From DATKAB01 sp964542745 (GTDB taxonomy: Bacteria > Eisenbacteria > RBG-16-71-46): 41,690 nucleotides of DNA. How positions within the stretch are numbered: the stretch's first letter is position 1; each line of letters begins with the position of its first letter. Positions 22,861-31,815 of this stretch are shown piece by piece. Where the stretch lies: positions 1 through 41,690 of the forward strand of contig CAZIVR010000019.1 of assembly GCA_964542745.1 (NCBI GenBank), read 5' to 3'. The notes under the pieces were generated by a model that was given only the letters and a program-made list of their open reading frames with translations, had not been told where the DNA came from and searched no databases. The position numbers and the translations under genes were made by a program.

Positions 22861-23448
22861 ATGTCCGCTACCCGCAGCCTGACGCTCGCCGATCTCGCGT
22901 GGCCGCGCGCCGGCTTTCTCGAAAACACCCTCCTCGTCCTGGGCGCGAGCCTCGTCACCGGCCTCGCCGCGCAGGTCGCGATCCCGCTCCCCTTCACGCC
23001 GGTTCCGGTGACGGGCCAGACGTTCGCGGTGCTGCTGTGCGGCGCGGCGCTCGGCGCCCGGCGCGGCTTCCTCGCGCAGGCCGCCTACCTCGCGCAGGGC
23101 GCGATGGGCCTGCCGGTGTTCGCGGGCGGCGCCGCGGGCGCGCAGGTGTTCCTGGGTCCGACCGCGGGCTACCTCGTCGCCTTCCCGCTCGCGGCGGCGC
23201 TCACCGGCTGGCTCGCGGAACGCGCGTGGGACCGCCGCTTCCTGACCATGGCGGGCGTCATGCTGCTCGGCAGCACGGTGATCTTCGCGCTCGGCGCCGC
23301 CGGGCTCGCGCGCTTCCTGCCCGCCTCGCAGGTGTTCGCGGCGGGCGTGCTGCCGTTCCTGCCGGGAGACGTGATCAAGACTTCGCTCGCCGCCCTCGCG
23401 TTCCCGGGGGTCTGGCGCTGGGTGACGCGACACCGGGGCGGCGCGTGA
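22861..23448 (+). CDS. bioY: BioY biotin transporter S component
   Basis: 195 residues from the ATG at 22861 (GAGGG upstream). Six hydrophobic helices with the BioY signature: VAIPLPFTPVPVTGQTFAVLLCGAALGARRG, QAAYLAQGAMGLPVFAGG, LGPTAGYLVAFPLAA, and the C-terminal LPFLPGDVIKTSLAAL. BioY is the substrate-binding subunit of ECF-type biotin importers; some act without a dedicated ECF module. No bioM or bioN is adjacent, so it either uses a shared ECF module or works alone. A 100-nt leader with a promoter-like GTGCTAGCTTCCGC is likely. Confidence 0.93.
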   Translation: MSATRSLTLADLAWPRAGFLENTLLVLGASLVTGLAAQVAIPLPFTPVPVTGQTFAVLLCGAALGARRGFLAQAAYLAQGAMGLPVFAGGAAGAQVFLGPTAGYLVAFPLAAALTGWLAERAWDRRFLTMAGVMLLGSTVIFALGAAGLARFLPASQVFAAGVLPFLPGDVIKTSLAALAFPGVWRWVTRHRGGA

Positions 23449-23485
23449 GGCAAGTTCCGGCCGGCGCGGCCCGGAGGAGCGAATC

Positions 23486-24346
23486 GTGAACGTCCGGTCC
23501 ATCGCGGTGCTCGGCGCCGGCATCATGGGCCGCGGCATCGCCTACGTCGCGGCGCTGGGTGGCTTCCAGACCCGGCTCCACGACCCCGACCCGAAGCAGC
23601 TCGAGCGCGGCGCGGCCGACGTGACCGCGATCCTCGACAAGGGCGTGGCCTCGGGCAAGGTGGAAGGGCCCGCGGCGGTGGCGGCGCGCCAGCGGATCCA
23701 CCCGGCGCGTTCGCTCGAGGACGCCGTCGCCGGGGCCGACCTCGTGATCGAGGCCGCGCCCGAGAAGATCGATCTCAAGGTGCAGCTCTTCGCGGAGCTC
23801 GACCGGGTGGCGCCCCCCCACGCGATCCTCGCCTCCAACACCTCGTCGCTCTCGATCACCGAGATGGCGGCGGTGACGAAGCGCGCGCCGCAGGTGGTGG
23901 GCATGCACTTCTTCAACCCGGTCCACCGCATGCGCCTGCTCGAGCTGGTGCGCGCGCTCGAGACCAGCGACGCGACGCTCGAAGCGGCGCGCGCGGTGGG
24001 CGTGGCGATGGGCAAGGAGTGCGTGACGGTCCGCGAGTCGCCGGGGTTCGTCACGAGCCGCATCAACGCCATGATCGGGAACGAGGCCTTCTACATGCTT
24101 CAGGAGGGCGTCGCGACCGCGAAGGACATCGACCAGGCCCTGAAGCTCGGGCTCAACCACCCGATGGGGCCGTTCGAGCTGGTGGACCTGGTGGGGCTCG
24201 ACACGCGGCTTTCGATCCTCAAGTTCCTGCACCGCACGCTGGGCGAGAAGTTCCGGCCCTGCCCGCTGCTCGAGCAGTACGTGGCGGCGGGGCGTCTCGG
24301 CCGAAAGAGCGGCCGCGGCGTCTACGAGTACGGGGCCGGCGCGTGA
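23486..24346 (+). CDS. 3-hydroxyacyl-CoA (3-hydroxybutyryl-CoA) dehydrogenase
   Basis: 286 residues from a GTG at 23486 with GGAGGA upstream. NAD-binding GAGIMGRGIAY (residues 10-20), the acidic Asp after the second strand (LHDPD), NTSSLSITEMA, the catalytic-His motif GMHFFNPVH (His141), ESPGFVTSRINAMIGNEAFYMLQEGVA and LGLNHPMGPFELVDLVGLD. It is the short single-function form (about 285 residues) typical of HbdA/PaaH. It oxidises or reduces 3-hydroxyacyl-CoA in beta-oxidation or butyrate/PHB metabolism. First gene of a six- or seven-gene operon; its stop overlaps the next GTG by 4 nt. Confidence 0.93.
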   Translation: MNVRSIAVLGAGIMGRGIAYVAALGGFQTRLHDPDPKQLERGAADVTAILDKGVASGKVEGPAAVAARQRIHPARSLEDAVAGADLVIEAAPEKIDLKVQLFAELDRVAPPHAILASNTSSLSITEMAAVTKRAPQVVGMHFFNPVHRMRLLELVRALETSDATLEAARAVGVAMGKECVTVRESPGFVTSRINAMIGNEAFYMLQEGVATAKDIDQALKLGLNHPMGPFELVDLVGLDTRLSILKFLHRTLGEKFRPCPLLEQYVAAGRLGRKSGRGVYEYGAGA

Positions 24347-25230
24347 GCCCGTCACGGGCGAAGCCCAAGGCGGCCGGCCGGAAGTCCGCCCGCGGGGCCG
24401 CGAAACGCGGAGCCGCGAAGCGGGCGGCGACGCGGCGCACGGCCACGAGGGCGGCGAAACGTGGAGCCGCGAAGCGGGCGGCGAAGCGGCGCGCGGCCAC
24501 GAAGCCGGCGAAGCGTGGTGCGGTGAAGAAGGCGACCGCGCGCCGTGCCGCGCCGAAGCGCGCCACGAAGGCGGCCCCGAAGCGCGCGAGGCGCGCCGGC
24601 AAGGCCGCGACCCGTGGCGCCGCCCGCAAGGCCGCCCGCGCCGGGTCCGCGCGCCGGGCCACGCTCCACCTGGTGACGCGCCCGGCGGCGAAGCCCGCGG
24701 CGCCGCGTGGCGCGAAGCAGCCGGCCGCGCCGCGGCACCGGCCCTTCGGCGGGGCCATCGAAGGCGCCTCCGCCAAGGATCTCGCGCTCTTCGACCTGGT
24801 GCGGGCCCGGGTCGAGATCCAGGCGGCGGTGCAGGGCATGCTCGCGGCCTCGGCCGAAGTCCCGGTGGCCGAGGGCAAGTGGAATCCGCGCCAGATCGTG
24901 CTGCATCTCCACTACTGGGATCGCGAGATGCTTCCCTACGTCGAGCCGGCGTGGCGCGAGAACCGGCGGCCCCCGCACACGCGGGACGAGATCCTCGCCG
25001 AGAACGAATCGTCGCAGCGGGAACTGGGCGCGCACGACTGGGAGGAGGCGCGCCGCCTGATGCAGCAGTCCCGCGAGACGCTGCTCGAGACGCTCCAGTC
25101 GGTGCCCGAGGAGCCCGCCGCCATGTGGTCGGCGGAGCACGCGCTCGGCTGGCTGATCCGGATTCTTTCGAACCACGACCGACACCATGCCGCCGTCCTC
25201 AAGGCGGCGCGCACACGCACCGCGGAATGA
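24343..25230 (+). CDS. DinB domain protein with histone-H1-like basic N-terminal tail
   Basis: 295 residues from a GTG at 24343 overlapping the dehydrogenase stop. Residues 1-130 are almost entirely Lys, Arg, Ala, Pro and Thr in AAKRGAAKRAA-type units, like histone H1 or Hc1 tails. A DinB-like helical domain follows (about 140-290), with the metal His in IVLHLHYWDRE and NHDRHHAAVL. The tail DNA is repetitive but stays in frame and has the same GC as its neighbours. Such a tail would bind nucleic acid or polyphosphate non-specifically. The VOC protein three genes on has a similar tail at its C-terminus. Confidence 0.8.
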   Translation: MSPSRAKPKAAGRKSARGAAKRGAAKRAATRRTATRAAKRGAAKRAAKRRAATKPAKRGAVKKATARRAAPKRATKAAPKRARRAGKAATRGAARKAARAGSARRATLHLVTRPAAKPAAPRGAKQPAAPRHRPFGGAIEGASAKDLALFDLVRARVEIQAAVQGMLAASAEVPVAEGKWNPRQIVLHLHYWDREMLPYVEPAWRENRRPPHTRDEILAENESSQRELGAHDWEEARRLMQQSRETLLETLQSVPEEPAAMWSAEHALGWLIRILSNHDRHHAAVLKAARTRTAE

Positions 25231-25769
25231 ACGGAGACGCGACCCTCATGAACCTCTACGAAACTTCGACTCGCGACGAACACGACGCCGACTCGGGCGC
25301 CTGGACGCGCGCCCGCGTCATCTCGGCGCTGGCCACCGCCCGCGCCGGCCTGCTCGAGGCGGTCGCCGGCCTCACCCCGCGCGAGGCCGAGAAGGCCATG
25401 AGCCCCGGCAAGTGGAACGTCCGCGAGACGGTGCTCCACCTGGTCGCGCGCGACCGCGCGCGGCTCGCCGAAATGGACGCGGCGCTGGCGGGCACGCCCG
25501 CGACCTGGCAGGGCCACGCGCCCGAGGACTACGCGCGCCTCAACGCCGAAGAGCTGGCGCCGCTGCGCGGCCACACCTGGGACCAGGCGATGGCGATGCT
25601 CGACGCGACGCGCCGCGAGCTGCAGGAGCGCCTCGCGCTGGTGCCCGAGGAGCCGGTCGAGATGTGGCAGCCCGCGCACCCGTTCGGCTGGATGATGGAA
25701 GCGCTCCACCAGCACGACCGGCACCACGCCCAGATCATCCGCCGCTGGCGGGCGGCCAACGGCATCTAG
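25227..25769 (+). CDS. DinB family protein
   Basis: 180 residues from the ATG at 25227, which overlaps the previous stop as ATGA; an in-frame ATG at 25248 with GGAG upstream is an alternative that removes 7 residues. DinB helical fold related to the preceding protein: SPGKWNVRETVLHLVARDRARL and PFGWMMEALHQHDRHHAQIIRRW, with His ligands in the same places. Without the basic tail it is the normal family length. Two consecutive DinB domains suggest a tandem duplication followed by addition of the tail to one copy. Confidence 0.87.
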   Translation: MNGDATLMNLYETSTRDEHDADSGAWTRARVISALATARAGLLEAVAGLTPREAEKAMSPGKWNVRETVLHLVARDRARLAEMDAALAGTPATWQGHAPEDYARLNAEELAPLRGHTWDQAMAMLDATRRELQERLALVPEEPVEMWQPAHPFGWMMEALHQHDRHHAQIIRRWRAANGI

Positions 25770-25820
25770 CCCCGCGCGGATCGCCCCGGCGAGCCCGCGC
25801 CCCCGAACGGAGGTTTCGTC

Positions 25821-27284
25821 ATGACCGACACGCTCGCGCCGGTGGCGCCCGGCAAGCTCGTCATCAACGGCGAGCTGGTGGACGCCGCCTCGGGCCGCAC
25901 CTTCACGACCGTGAACCCGGCCACCGAGGAGACGATCACCACCGTGGCCGAGGCCGGCGCCGAGGACGTGGACCGCGCGGTGAAGGCCGCGCGCGCCGCC
26001 TTCGAGGGCGGCGCGTGGCCGAAGATGCGCGCGGCCGAGCGCCAGCGCGTGCTGTGGCGGCTCGGCGACCTGATCCTCCAGCACGCCGACGAGCTGGCCC
26101 GGCTCGAGACGCTCGACAACGGCAAGCCGATCTTCGAGTCGCGCCAGGTGGACATCCCGATGGTGGCGGGCTGCTTCCAGTACTTCGCGGGCTGGGCCAC
26201 CAAGCTCTACGGCGACACGATCCCCGTGAATCCGGCGTGGTTCAACTTCACGCTGCGCGAGCCGATGGGCGTGATCGGCGCGATCATCCCGTGGAACTTC
26301 CCGATGATCATGGTGGGCTGGAAGGTCGCTCCCGCGCTCGCCGCCGGGAACTGCGTGGTGCTCAAGCCCGCCGCCGAGACGCCGCTCACCGCGATCCGCA
26401 TCGGCCAGCTCGCGCTCGAGGCGGGCATCCCGCCCGGCGTCTTCAACGTGCTGCCGGGGCCGGGCAGCGTCGCCGGCATGGCGATGGTGCGGCACCCGCA
26501 GGTGGACAAGATCTCCTTCACCGGCTCCACCGAGGTCGGCCAGCTCATCATGCGCGAGGCCGCGGGCACCCTGAAGAAGCTCACGCTCGAGCTGGGCGGC
26601 AAGTCCCCCAACATCGTGTTCGCCGACGCCGACCTCGAGTCCGCCGTGCGCGGCGCCACCACCGGGATCTTCTACGGCAAGGGCGAGGTGTGCGGCGCCG
26701 GCTCGCGCGTGCTGGTGGAGCGCTCGATCCACGAGGCCTTCGTGGCGAAGCTGGTGGAGCGGGCGAAGAAGCTGCAGCCCGCCGACCCGCTCGATCCCAA
26801 GACCCGGCTCGGTTCGCTCGTCAGCGCGAAGCAGATGGGCCGCGTGCTCGACTACGTGAAGGTGGGGACGGCCGAGGGCGCGAGGCTGGTGGCGGGCGGC
26901 GAGCGCCAGCCGGTGAACGGCAAGGGCGCGTTCGTGCAGGCCACGGTGTTCGACGCCGTGGACAACTCCATGCGCCTCGCCCAGGAGGAGATCTTCGGCC
27001 CGGTGCTGGCGGTGATCCCGTTCGACGGCGTGGACGACGCGGTGGCCAAGGCCAACGGGGTGCCCTACGGGCTCGCCTCGGGCATCTGGACGCAGGACGT
27101 GAAGAAGGCCCACGCGGTGGCGCGGCGCCTCCAGGCCGGCACGGTGTGGGTGAACATGTACAACTTCTACGATCCCGGCATGCCGTTCGGGGGCACCAAG
27201 GCGTCCGGCTTCGGCCGCGACCTCGGCCCCGACTGCCTGCTGGACGTGACCCAAACCAAGAGCGTCTGGCTGAACATGGAATAG
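25821..27284 (+). CDS. NAD(P)-dependent aldehyde dehydrogenase
   Basis: 487 residues; ATG after GGAGG. Family landmarks: IIPWNFPMIMVGWKVAPALAAGN, KPAAETPLTA, ISFTGSTEVGQLI, the general base Glu257 in LELGGKSPNIVF, the catalytic Cys291 in GEVCGAGSRVLVE, EEIFGPVLAVIPFD, and the ending PFGGTKASGFGRDLG. The usual NQGQxC before the nucleophile reads GKGEVC here, so the substrate is hard to predict. It oxidises an aldehyde to an acid. It sits within the acyl-CoA operon, 51 bp after the DinB gene and 9 bp before the VOC gene. Confidence 0.93.
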   Translation: MTDTLAPVAPGKLVINGELVDAASGRTFTTVNPATEETITTVAEAGAEDVDRAVKAARAAFEGGAWPKMRAAERQRVLWRLGDLILQHADELARLETLDNGKPIFESRQVDIPMVAGCFQYFAGWATKLYGDTIPVNPAWFNFTLREPMGVIGAIIPWNFPMIMVGWKVAPALAAGNCVVLKPAAETPLTAIRIGQLALEAGIPPGVFNVLPGPGSVAGMAMVRHPQVDKISFTGSTEVGQLIMREAAGTLKKLTLELGGKSPNIVFADADLESAVRGATTGIFYGKGEVCGAGSRVLVERSIHEAFVAKLVERAKKLQPADPLDPKTRLGSLVSAKQMGRVLDYVKVGTAEGARLVAGGERQPVNGKGAFVQATVFDAVDNSMRLAQEEIFGPVLAVIPFDGVDDAVAKANGVPYGLASGIWTQDVKKAHAVARRLQAGTVWVNMYNFYDPGMPFGGTKASGFGRDLGPDCLLDVTQTKSVWLNME

Positions 27285-27293
27285 GGGTTTCCC

Positions 27294-28370
27294 ATGCATC
27301 ACCTGATCTACGTGATCGCCTTCACCGGCCGCTTCGACGAGATGCGGCGGTTCTACGAACGCGGCCTCGACCTCCCGGTCCGCCGCGCCGAGCCCGACTG
27401 GGTCGAGTTCGACACCGCGGGCGCCTCGATCGCCCTGCACCGCATGGCGGATCCCTCGCGCCAGGGCACCATGCTGCGCTTCGCCACCGTGGACTTCGAC
27501 GCGTCGCTCGACGAGCTGCGCCAGCGCGGCCTCGAGCCGGACGGCGAGATCCTCGACTTCCGGGGCGCGCGCTACGCGCACTTCTGGGACGCGGACGGCA
27601 ATCCGCTCACGCTGGTGGGGCCGGTCACGCCGCCGGCGGCCGCGGTGGGGCCCGCGCTCGAGACGCTGATCGTCAACGTCGCCGACATGGTGGCGGCCAC
27701 CGCTTTCTACCGCGACCGCTTCGGCATCCCGGTGCTGCTGCAGTCGCCGTGGTGGACCGAGCTCGACACCGGCGCCACCAAGCTCTCGCTGCACCCGCGC
27801 GTCGCACCGACCAGCGAGCTGCGGCACAACGCGCAGCCGGTGGTGGTGGGCTTCGAGGTGCCGAGCCTCGAGGAGCTGGGCCGCGAGCTGGCCGGGCGCG
27901 GGCTGGTCTTCTCGGGCGGGCCGGTGGACCAGCGCTACGGCCGCTTCGCCGAGGTCACCGACCCGGACGGCAACGTCGTGCTGTTCCGCCGCAGCGAGCC
28001 GCGCACGCCGCTCGAGCCGGAGGGCGGCGACGACGAGTCCCCCGCGGCGGCGTGGGAGGACGACGCCCCGCGGCGCGCCGCGATGCGGAAGCCGGCGAAG
28101 AAGCCGGCGCAGGGCCTGAGCCGCCTCGCGGTCAAGCCGGCCTACAAGCGCAAGCGCAAGCCGAAGCAGAAGGCCGGCCGCCGGGGCCCCGCGAAGGTCA
28201 CGCCGCTCCCGAACGCCAAGCGCGCGAAGTCGCGGCCGGCGACCGGGCGGCTCAAGAAGGCCGAGCGTCGCGGGGCGTCGCGGAAGAAGGCGGCCTCGGC
28301 GCGCGCCGGCCGGACCAAGCCGGTGAAGCGCGCGGCGGCCAGGCGCTCCGCGCGGTCGCGCGGCCGGTGA
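27294..28370 (+). CDS. Two-domain VOC (glyoxalase-like) protein with basic C-terminal tail
   Basis: 358 residues. Two VOC modules: about 1-115 (MHHLIYVIAFTGRFDEMRRFYERGLDLPV ... YAHFWDADGNPLTLVGP) and about 120-235 (LIVNVADMVAATAFYRDRFGIPVLL ... FAEVTDPDGNVVLFRR). VOC proteins include glyoxalases, dioxygenases and resistance proteins; reaction unknown. From about residue 260 the protein is a Lys/Arg/Ala/Pro tail of roughly 100 residues (KPAKKPAQG, KRKRKPKQKAGRRG, KRAAARRSARSRGR). It is the second basic-tailed protein of the operon. The stop overlaps the thiolase GTG by 4 nt. Confidence 0.85.
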   Translation: MHHLIYVIAFTGRFDEMRRFYERGLDLPVRRAEPDWVEFDTAGASIALHRMADPSRQGTMLRFATVDFDASLDELRQRGLEPDGEILDFRGARYAHFWDADGNPLTLVGPVTPPAAAVGPALETLIVNVADMVAATAFYRDRFGIPVLLQSPWWTELDTGATKLSLHPRVAPTSELRHNAQPVVVGFEVPSLEELGRELAGRGLVFSGGPVDQRYGRFAEVTDPDGNVVLFRRSEPRTPLEPEGGDDESPAAAWEDDAPRRAAMRKPAKKPAQGLSRLAVKPAYKRKRKPKQKAGRRGPAKVTPLPNAKRAKSRPATGRLKKAERRGASRKKAASARAGRTKPVKRAAARRSARSRGR

Positions 28371-29548
28371 CGCGCGTCCTGCTCGCCGGCGGCGTCCGCA
28401 CGCCGATCGGCAACTTCGGGGGCGCGCTCGCGGCCTCCTCCGCGGCCGAGCTCGGCGGGTTCGCCGCGCGTGCCGCGCTCGAGCGCTCCGGCGTGCCGCC
28501 GGCCGCGGTGGACGAGGTGCTGGTCGGCCACGCGCGCCAGGCGGGGAACGGCCCCAACCTCGCGCGCCAGGTGGTGCGCCGCGCCGGGCTCGCCGACTCG
28601 GTGCCGGCGTTCACGATCAACAAGGCCTGCGCCTCGGGCCTGCAGGCGATCGTGAGCGCCGCGCAGTCGGTGCGGCTCGGCGACGCCGACATCGTGCTTG
28701 CGGGCGGCACCGAGCACATGTCGAGCATCCCGTACCTCGCCACCGACGTGCGCTGGGGGAAGAAACTCGGCGACGAGCCGCTCGTGGACGCCATGTACCG
28801 CGACGGCTACCTGTGCCCGCTGTGCGACCAGCTGATGGGGGAGACCAGCGAGACGCTGGCCTCGGAGTACTCCATCTCCCGCGAGGAGCAGGACGAATAC
28901 GCGATGGCGTCCAACCTGCGCGCGGCGCGCGCGTGGGACGAGGGCCGCTTCGCGAACGAGGTGGCGCCGGTGACGGTGGGCGAGGGGAAGCGCGCGGCCA
29001 CGGTCGGGCGCGACGAGCACTTCCGCGCCGACGCCTCGATGGAGGGGCTCGCGAAGCTGCGCCCGGTGTTCCGGAAGGACGGCTCGATCACCGCCGGCAA
29101 CGCCTCGGCGATCACCGACGGCGCGGCGGCGATCGTGGTGCTCTCCGAGGCGGCCGCCGCGAAGCACGGCGCGCGCCCGCGGGCCGCGCTGCTCGGCGCG
29201 GTCAGCGTGGGCGTGGACCCGGCGCGCATGGGGATCGCCCCGGTCCCCGCGGTGAAGAAGCTCCTCGAGCGCCACCGCCTCACGCTCGGGCAGATGGACG
29301 TGGTCGAGCTGAACGAGGCCTTCGCCTCGCAGGTGCTGGCGTGCGACCGCGAGCTCAAGTTCGACCGCGCGCGGCTCAACCCGAACGGCGGCGGCATCGC
29401 CCTCGGCCACCCGACGGGCTGCAGCGGCACGCGCATCGTGGTGACGCTGCTCCACGAACTGGAGCGCGTGAAGGGCCGGTACGGGCTCGCCACGCTGTGC
29501 GTGAGCGGCGGGCAGGGCATGGCGGTGCTGGTGGAGCGCGTGGGGTGA
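28367..29548 (+). CDS. Acetyl-CoA acetyltransferase (thiolase)
   Basis: 393 residues from a GTG at 28367. Nucleophile Cys88 in NKACASGLQAI, NEAFASQVLA, His348 in GGIALGHPTGCSGTRI, and Cys378 in LCVSGGQGMAVL, so all catalytic residues are in their standard places. The length is typical of biosynthetic or degradative thiolases. It condenses or cleaves acetyl-CoA/acetoacetyl-CoA or longer 3-ketoacyl-CoA. With the upstream hydroxyacyl-CoA dehydrogenase it supports a beta-oxidation or C4 acyl-CoA route; a hydratase lies elsewhere at 38393. Both ends are joined to neighbours by 4-nt GTGA overlaps. Confidence 0.94.
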   Translation: MTRVLLAGGVRTPIGNFGGALAASSAAELGGFAARAALERSGVPPAAVDEVLVGHARQAGNGPNLARQVVRRAGLADSVPAFTINKACASGLQAIVSAAQSVRLGDADIVLAGGTEHMSSIPYLATDVRWGKKLGDEPLVDAMYRDGYLCPLCDQLMGETSETLASEYSISREEQDEYAMASNLRAARAWDEGRFANEVAPVTVGEGKRAATVGRDEHFRADASMEGLAKLRPVFRKDGSITAGNASAITDGAAAIVVLSEAAAAKHGARPRAALLGAVSVGVDPARMGIAPVPAVKKLLERHRLTLGQMDVVELNEAFASQVLACDRELKFDRARLNPNGGGIALGHPTGCSGTRIVVTLLHELERVKGRYGLATLCVSGGQGMAVLVERVG

Positions 29549-31695
29549 AGCCCGGCGCGGGCCGCCGCTCCCACCGGACCCGGCACACGGAGCGCGGCCG
29601 CGCGGCCCCGGCGCCTCGCCCGGCGCGCCCCGCGCTGCCGCCGCTTCCGCTCGCGCATCCCGCCACGCTGGTGGTGGCGCTGGCGGCGGCCGCGGCGCTG
29701 GTGCTGTCGGTGAGCTTCCGGATCATGGACACCGACTTCTGGCAGCACCTGCTGGTGGGCAAGGCGATCTGGACCCGGCACGGCGTTCCGCTCGAGCACC
29801 TCTGGACGTGGCCGTGGTACGGAACCCCCGAGACGTCGTGGGTGGGGCGATCGGGCTGGTCGCCCTCGTGGCTGTTCCGCGCGCTGATCTGGCCGGTCTA
29901 CGACGCGGGCGGCGTGGGCGGGCTCTTCGCGTGGCGCTGGGCCACCACGCTCGCGGCCTTCGGCGCCGCGTGGGCCGCGGCCCGGGCGATGGGCGCGCGG
30001 GGTCTCGCGCCGCTCGTGGTGATCGCGTGGTGCTCGCTCTTCTACCGTCACCGCTCGCAGATCCGCCCCGAGACCCTCACCGCCGTGCTCCTCGCGATCG
30101 AGCTTTGGCTGCTCGCCTCGCGTCGCGCGGCCTTCGCGGGCGGCGCGGCCCCCGCGGCCGCGGCGGGCGGCGGGCGGCCGGACCGGGCGTGGGGACTGGT
30201 GGCGGTGGCGTGGCTGTGGGCGAACAGCCACGTCAGCTACTTCCTGTTCTTCGTCGTGCTCGGCGCGTTCCTGCTCGAGGAGGCGTGGCGCACGCGGGCC
30301 CTGCCGCGCCGCCTCGCGTGGGTGGGCGCGGCCTCGCTCGCGGCGTGCTTCCTCAACCCCTACGGCTGGCACGCGCTGTGGGCGCCCTTCGCGTTCGTGC
30401 TCGAGCTCCGCAACGACCCGATGATCCGCGGGATCGGCGAGCTCCAGCCGCTGAGCTGGCCCAACCACCGCAGCGACGGCGTGTTCGTGATGGTGTTCCT
30501 GTGGCCGCTGCTGGTCCTCGCGCGCTGGCGCCGCCACGGGCTGGACCTCGCCGAGGCGCTGCTGTGCGCGTTCTTCACGTGGTACGTGACCAGCTCCGAG
30601 CGCTTCTTCGGCGCCTACGCGGTGGCCGCCGCGGCGTTCGTCTCCCGGGACCTGGACGGGTTCGTGCGCGCGCTCCCGCGCCCGCGGCTCCTCGCCGCGC
30701 CCGCGGCCCGCGCCGCGGTCGCGGTGCTCGCCATCGCGGGGATCGGCGCGGCCGAGTGGTCGCGCGCCGACCGGCCGCTCTCGATCTCGGTGGACCTGCG
30801 GCGCTTCCCGGTGGGGGCGCTGGACTTCATGGAGCGCCACGGCGTGGGAGGGCACGGCTTCGCCCAGCAGCGCGTCGGCGGCTACCAGCTGTGGCGCTTC
30901 TGGCCCGATCGCGACCGCCTGCCGTTCATGGACATCCACGCCACCGCGACGCCCGAGGACCGGGCCGCCTACGCCTCCGCCCTGTCGCGCCGCGCGGGCT
31001 GGCGCGCGCTCGACCGCGGCGGCCGCTTCGACTACGTGGCGCTCGACCCGTGGGGCGCCGATTCGCTGCTGGTGGCGCTCGACGCCGACACCAGCATGGC
31101 GCTGGTGTTCCTCGACGACACCGGCGTGCTCTACGTGCGGCGCGGCGGACGCAACGCCGCCGTCGCCGACTCGTTCGGCTACCGCTTCGTCGGGGGCGGC
31201 GCCGAGAAGCCGGTGCTCGCCTTCGCGCGGGTCGCGGCCGCGACCGCGATCGTCGCGCAGGGCGGGGACCCGCCGCCCGGGTCGCAGGCGATGCGCGCGG
31301 AGCTGCTCGCCGAGCTCGACCGGCTGGCCGCCTCGTCGCCGCGGAACGCCCGCGCCCACAGCATGCGCGCCACGCTCGCGATCGCCGAGCGCCGTTTCGC
31401 CGACGCCCGCACGGCGCTCGAGGCGGCGCTCGCCGCCGACCCGCTCACGCCGCTCGCCTGGTTCCGCCTCGGGAGCGTGCTGCTCTTCGAGAACAAGCCC
31501 GCCGAAGCGATCGCCGCCTACGAGCGCGAGCGGAAGCTCGGCGAGCGGCCGGGTGTGGATCTCGGGATCGGCATGGCGCTCCGGCTGGCCGGCGACAGCC
31601 TCGCCGCGCGGCGCTCGTTCGAGCGCGAGAGCGCGCGCTGGCCGGGCACGCCCACCGGCCGCACGGCCCAGCAGGCGCTGCTCGGCGGGCGCTAA
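29545..31695 (+). CDS. Polytopic membrane protein with C-terminal TPR-like repeats
   Basis: 716 residues from a GTG at 29545 overlapping the thiolase stop. A basic N-terminus (about 1-35) precedes ten or more hydrophobic helices (about 40-420). Loops after the first helix (IMDTDFWQHLLVGKAIWTRHGVPLEHLWTWPW) resemble uncharacterised integral membrane glycosyltransferase-like proteins. A soluble region (about 430-590) follows, then TPR-like helices (RAHSMRATLAIAERRFADARTALEAALAADPLTPLAWFRLGSVLL, and ANKPAEAIAAYERERKLG-type units). Possibly cell-envelope glycan synthesis; no catalytic motif confirmed. Last gene of the operon, convergent with the HNH gene. Confidence 0.68.
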   Translation: MKPGAGRRSHRTRHTERGRAAPAPRPARPALPPLPLAHPATLVVALAAAAALVLSVSFRIMDTDFWQHLLVGKAIWTRHGVPLEHLWTWPWYGTPETSWVGRSGWSPSWLFRALIWPVYDAGGVGGLFAWRWATTLAAFGAAWAAARAMGARGLAPLVVIAWCSLFYRHRSQIRPETLTAVLLAIELWLLASRRAAFAGGAAPAAAAGGGRPDRAWGLVAVAWLWANSHVSYFLFFVVLGAFLLEEAWRTRALPRRLAWVGAASLAACFLNPYGWHALWAPFAFVLELRNDPMIRGIGELQPLSWPNHRSDGVFVMVFLWPLLVLARWRRHGLDLAEALLCAFFTWYVTSSERFFGAYAVAAAAFVSRDLDGFVRALPRPRLLAAPAARAAVAVLAIAGIGAAEWSRADRPLSISVDLRRFPVGALDFMERHGVGGHGFAQQRVGGYQLWRFWPDRDRLPFMDIHATATPEDRAAYASALSRRAGWRALDRGGRFDYVALDPWGADSLLVALDADTSMALVFLDDTGVLYVRRGGRNAAVADSFGYRFVGGGAEKPVLAFARVAAATAIVAQGGDPPPGSQAMRAELLAELDRLAASSPRNARAHSMRATLAIAERRFADARTALEAALAADPLTPLAWFRLGSVLLFENKPAEAIAAYERERKLGERPGVDLGIGMALRLAGDSLAARRSFERESARWPGTPTGRTAQQALLGGR

Positions 31696-31815
31696 CGCCG
31701 GGCACGAACGCCGGGCGCTGACGCCGGGGGTTCCGGCGGGCGGCGCGGGCTCGTGTGCCCGCGCCGGGGCCGCCGGGGCCGCGAGGTTCCCGAGCCGCGT
31801 GGTCGGCGCGTCGGG

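Noticed and set aside
24936..27827. Very long minus-strand open frame opposite the DinB, aldehyde dehydrogenase and VOC genes
   Set aside because: High-GC mirror of real genes; catalytic motifs of three families lie on the plus strand.
31694..31730. Repeated ACGCCGGG units after the membrane-TPR gene
   Set aside because: Three short, imperfect GC-rich copies in a convergent intergenic gap; expected by composition and no convincing terminator stem.
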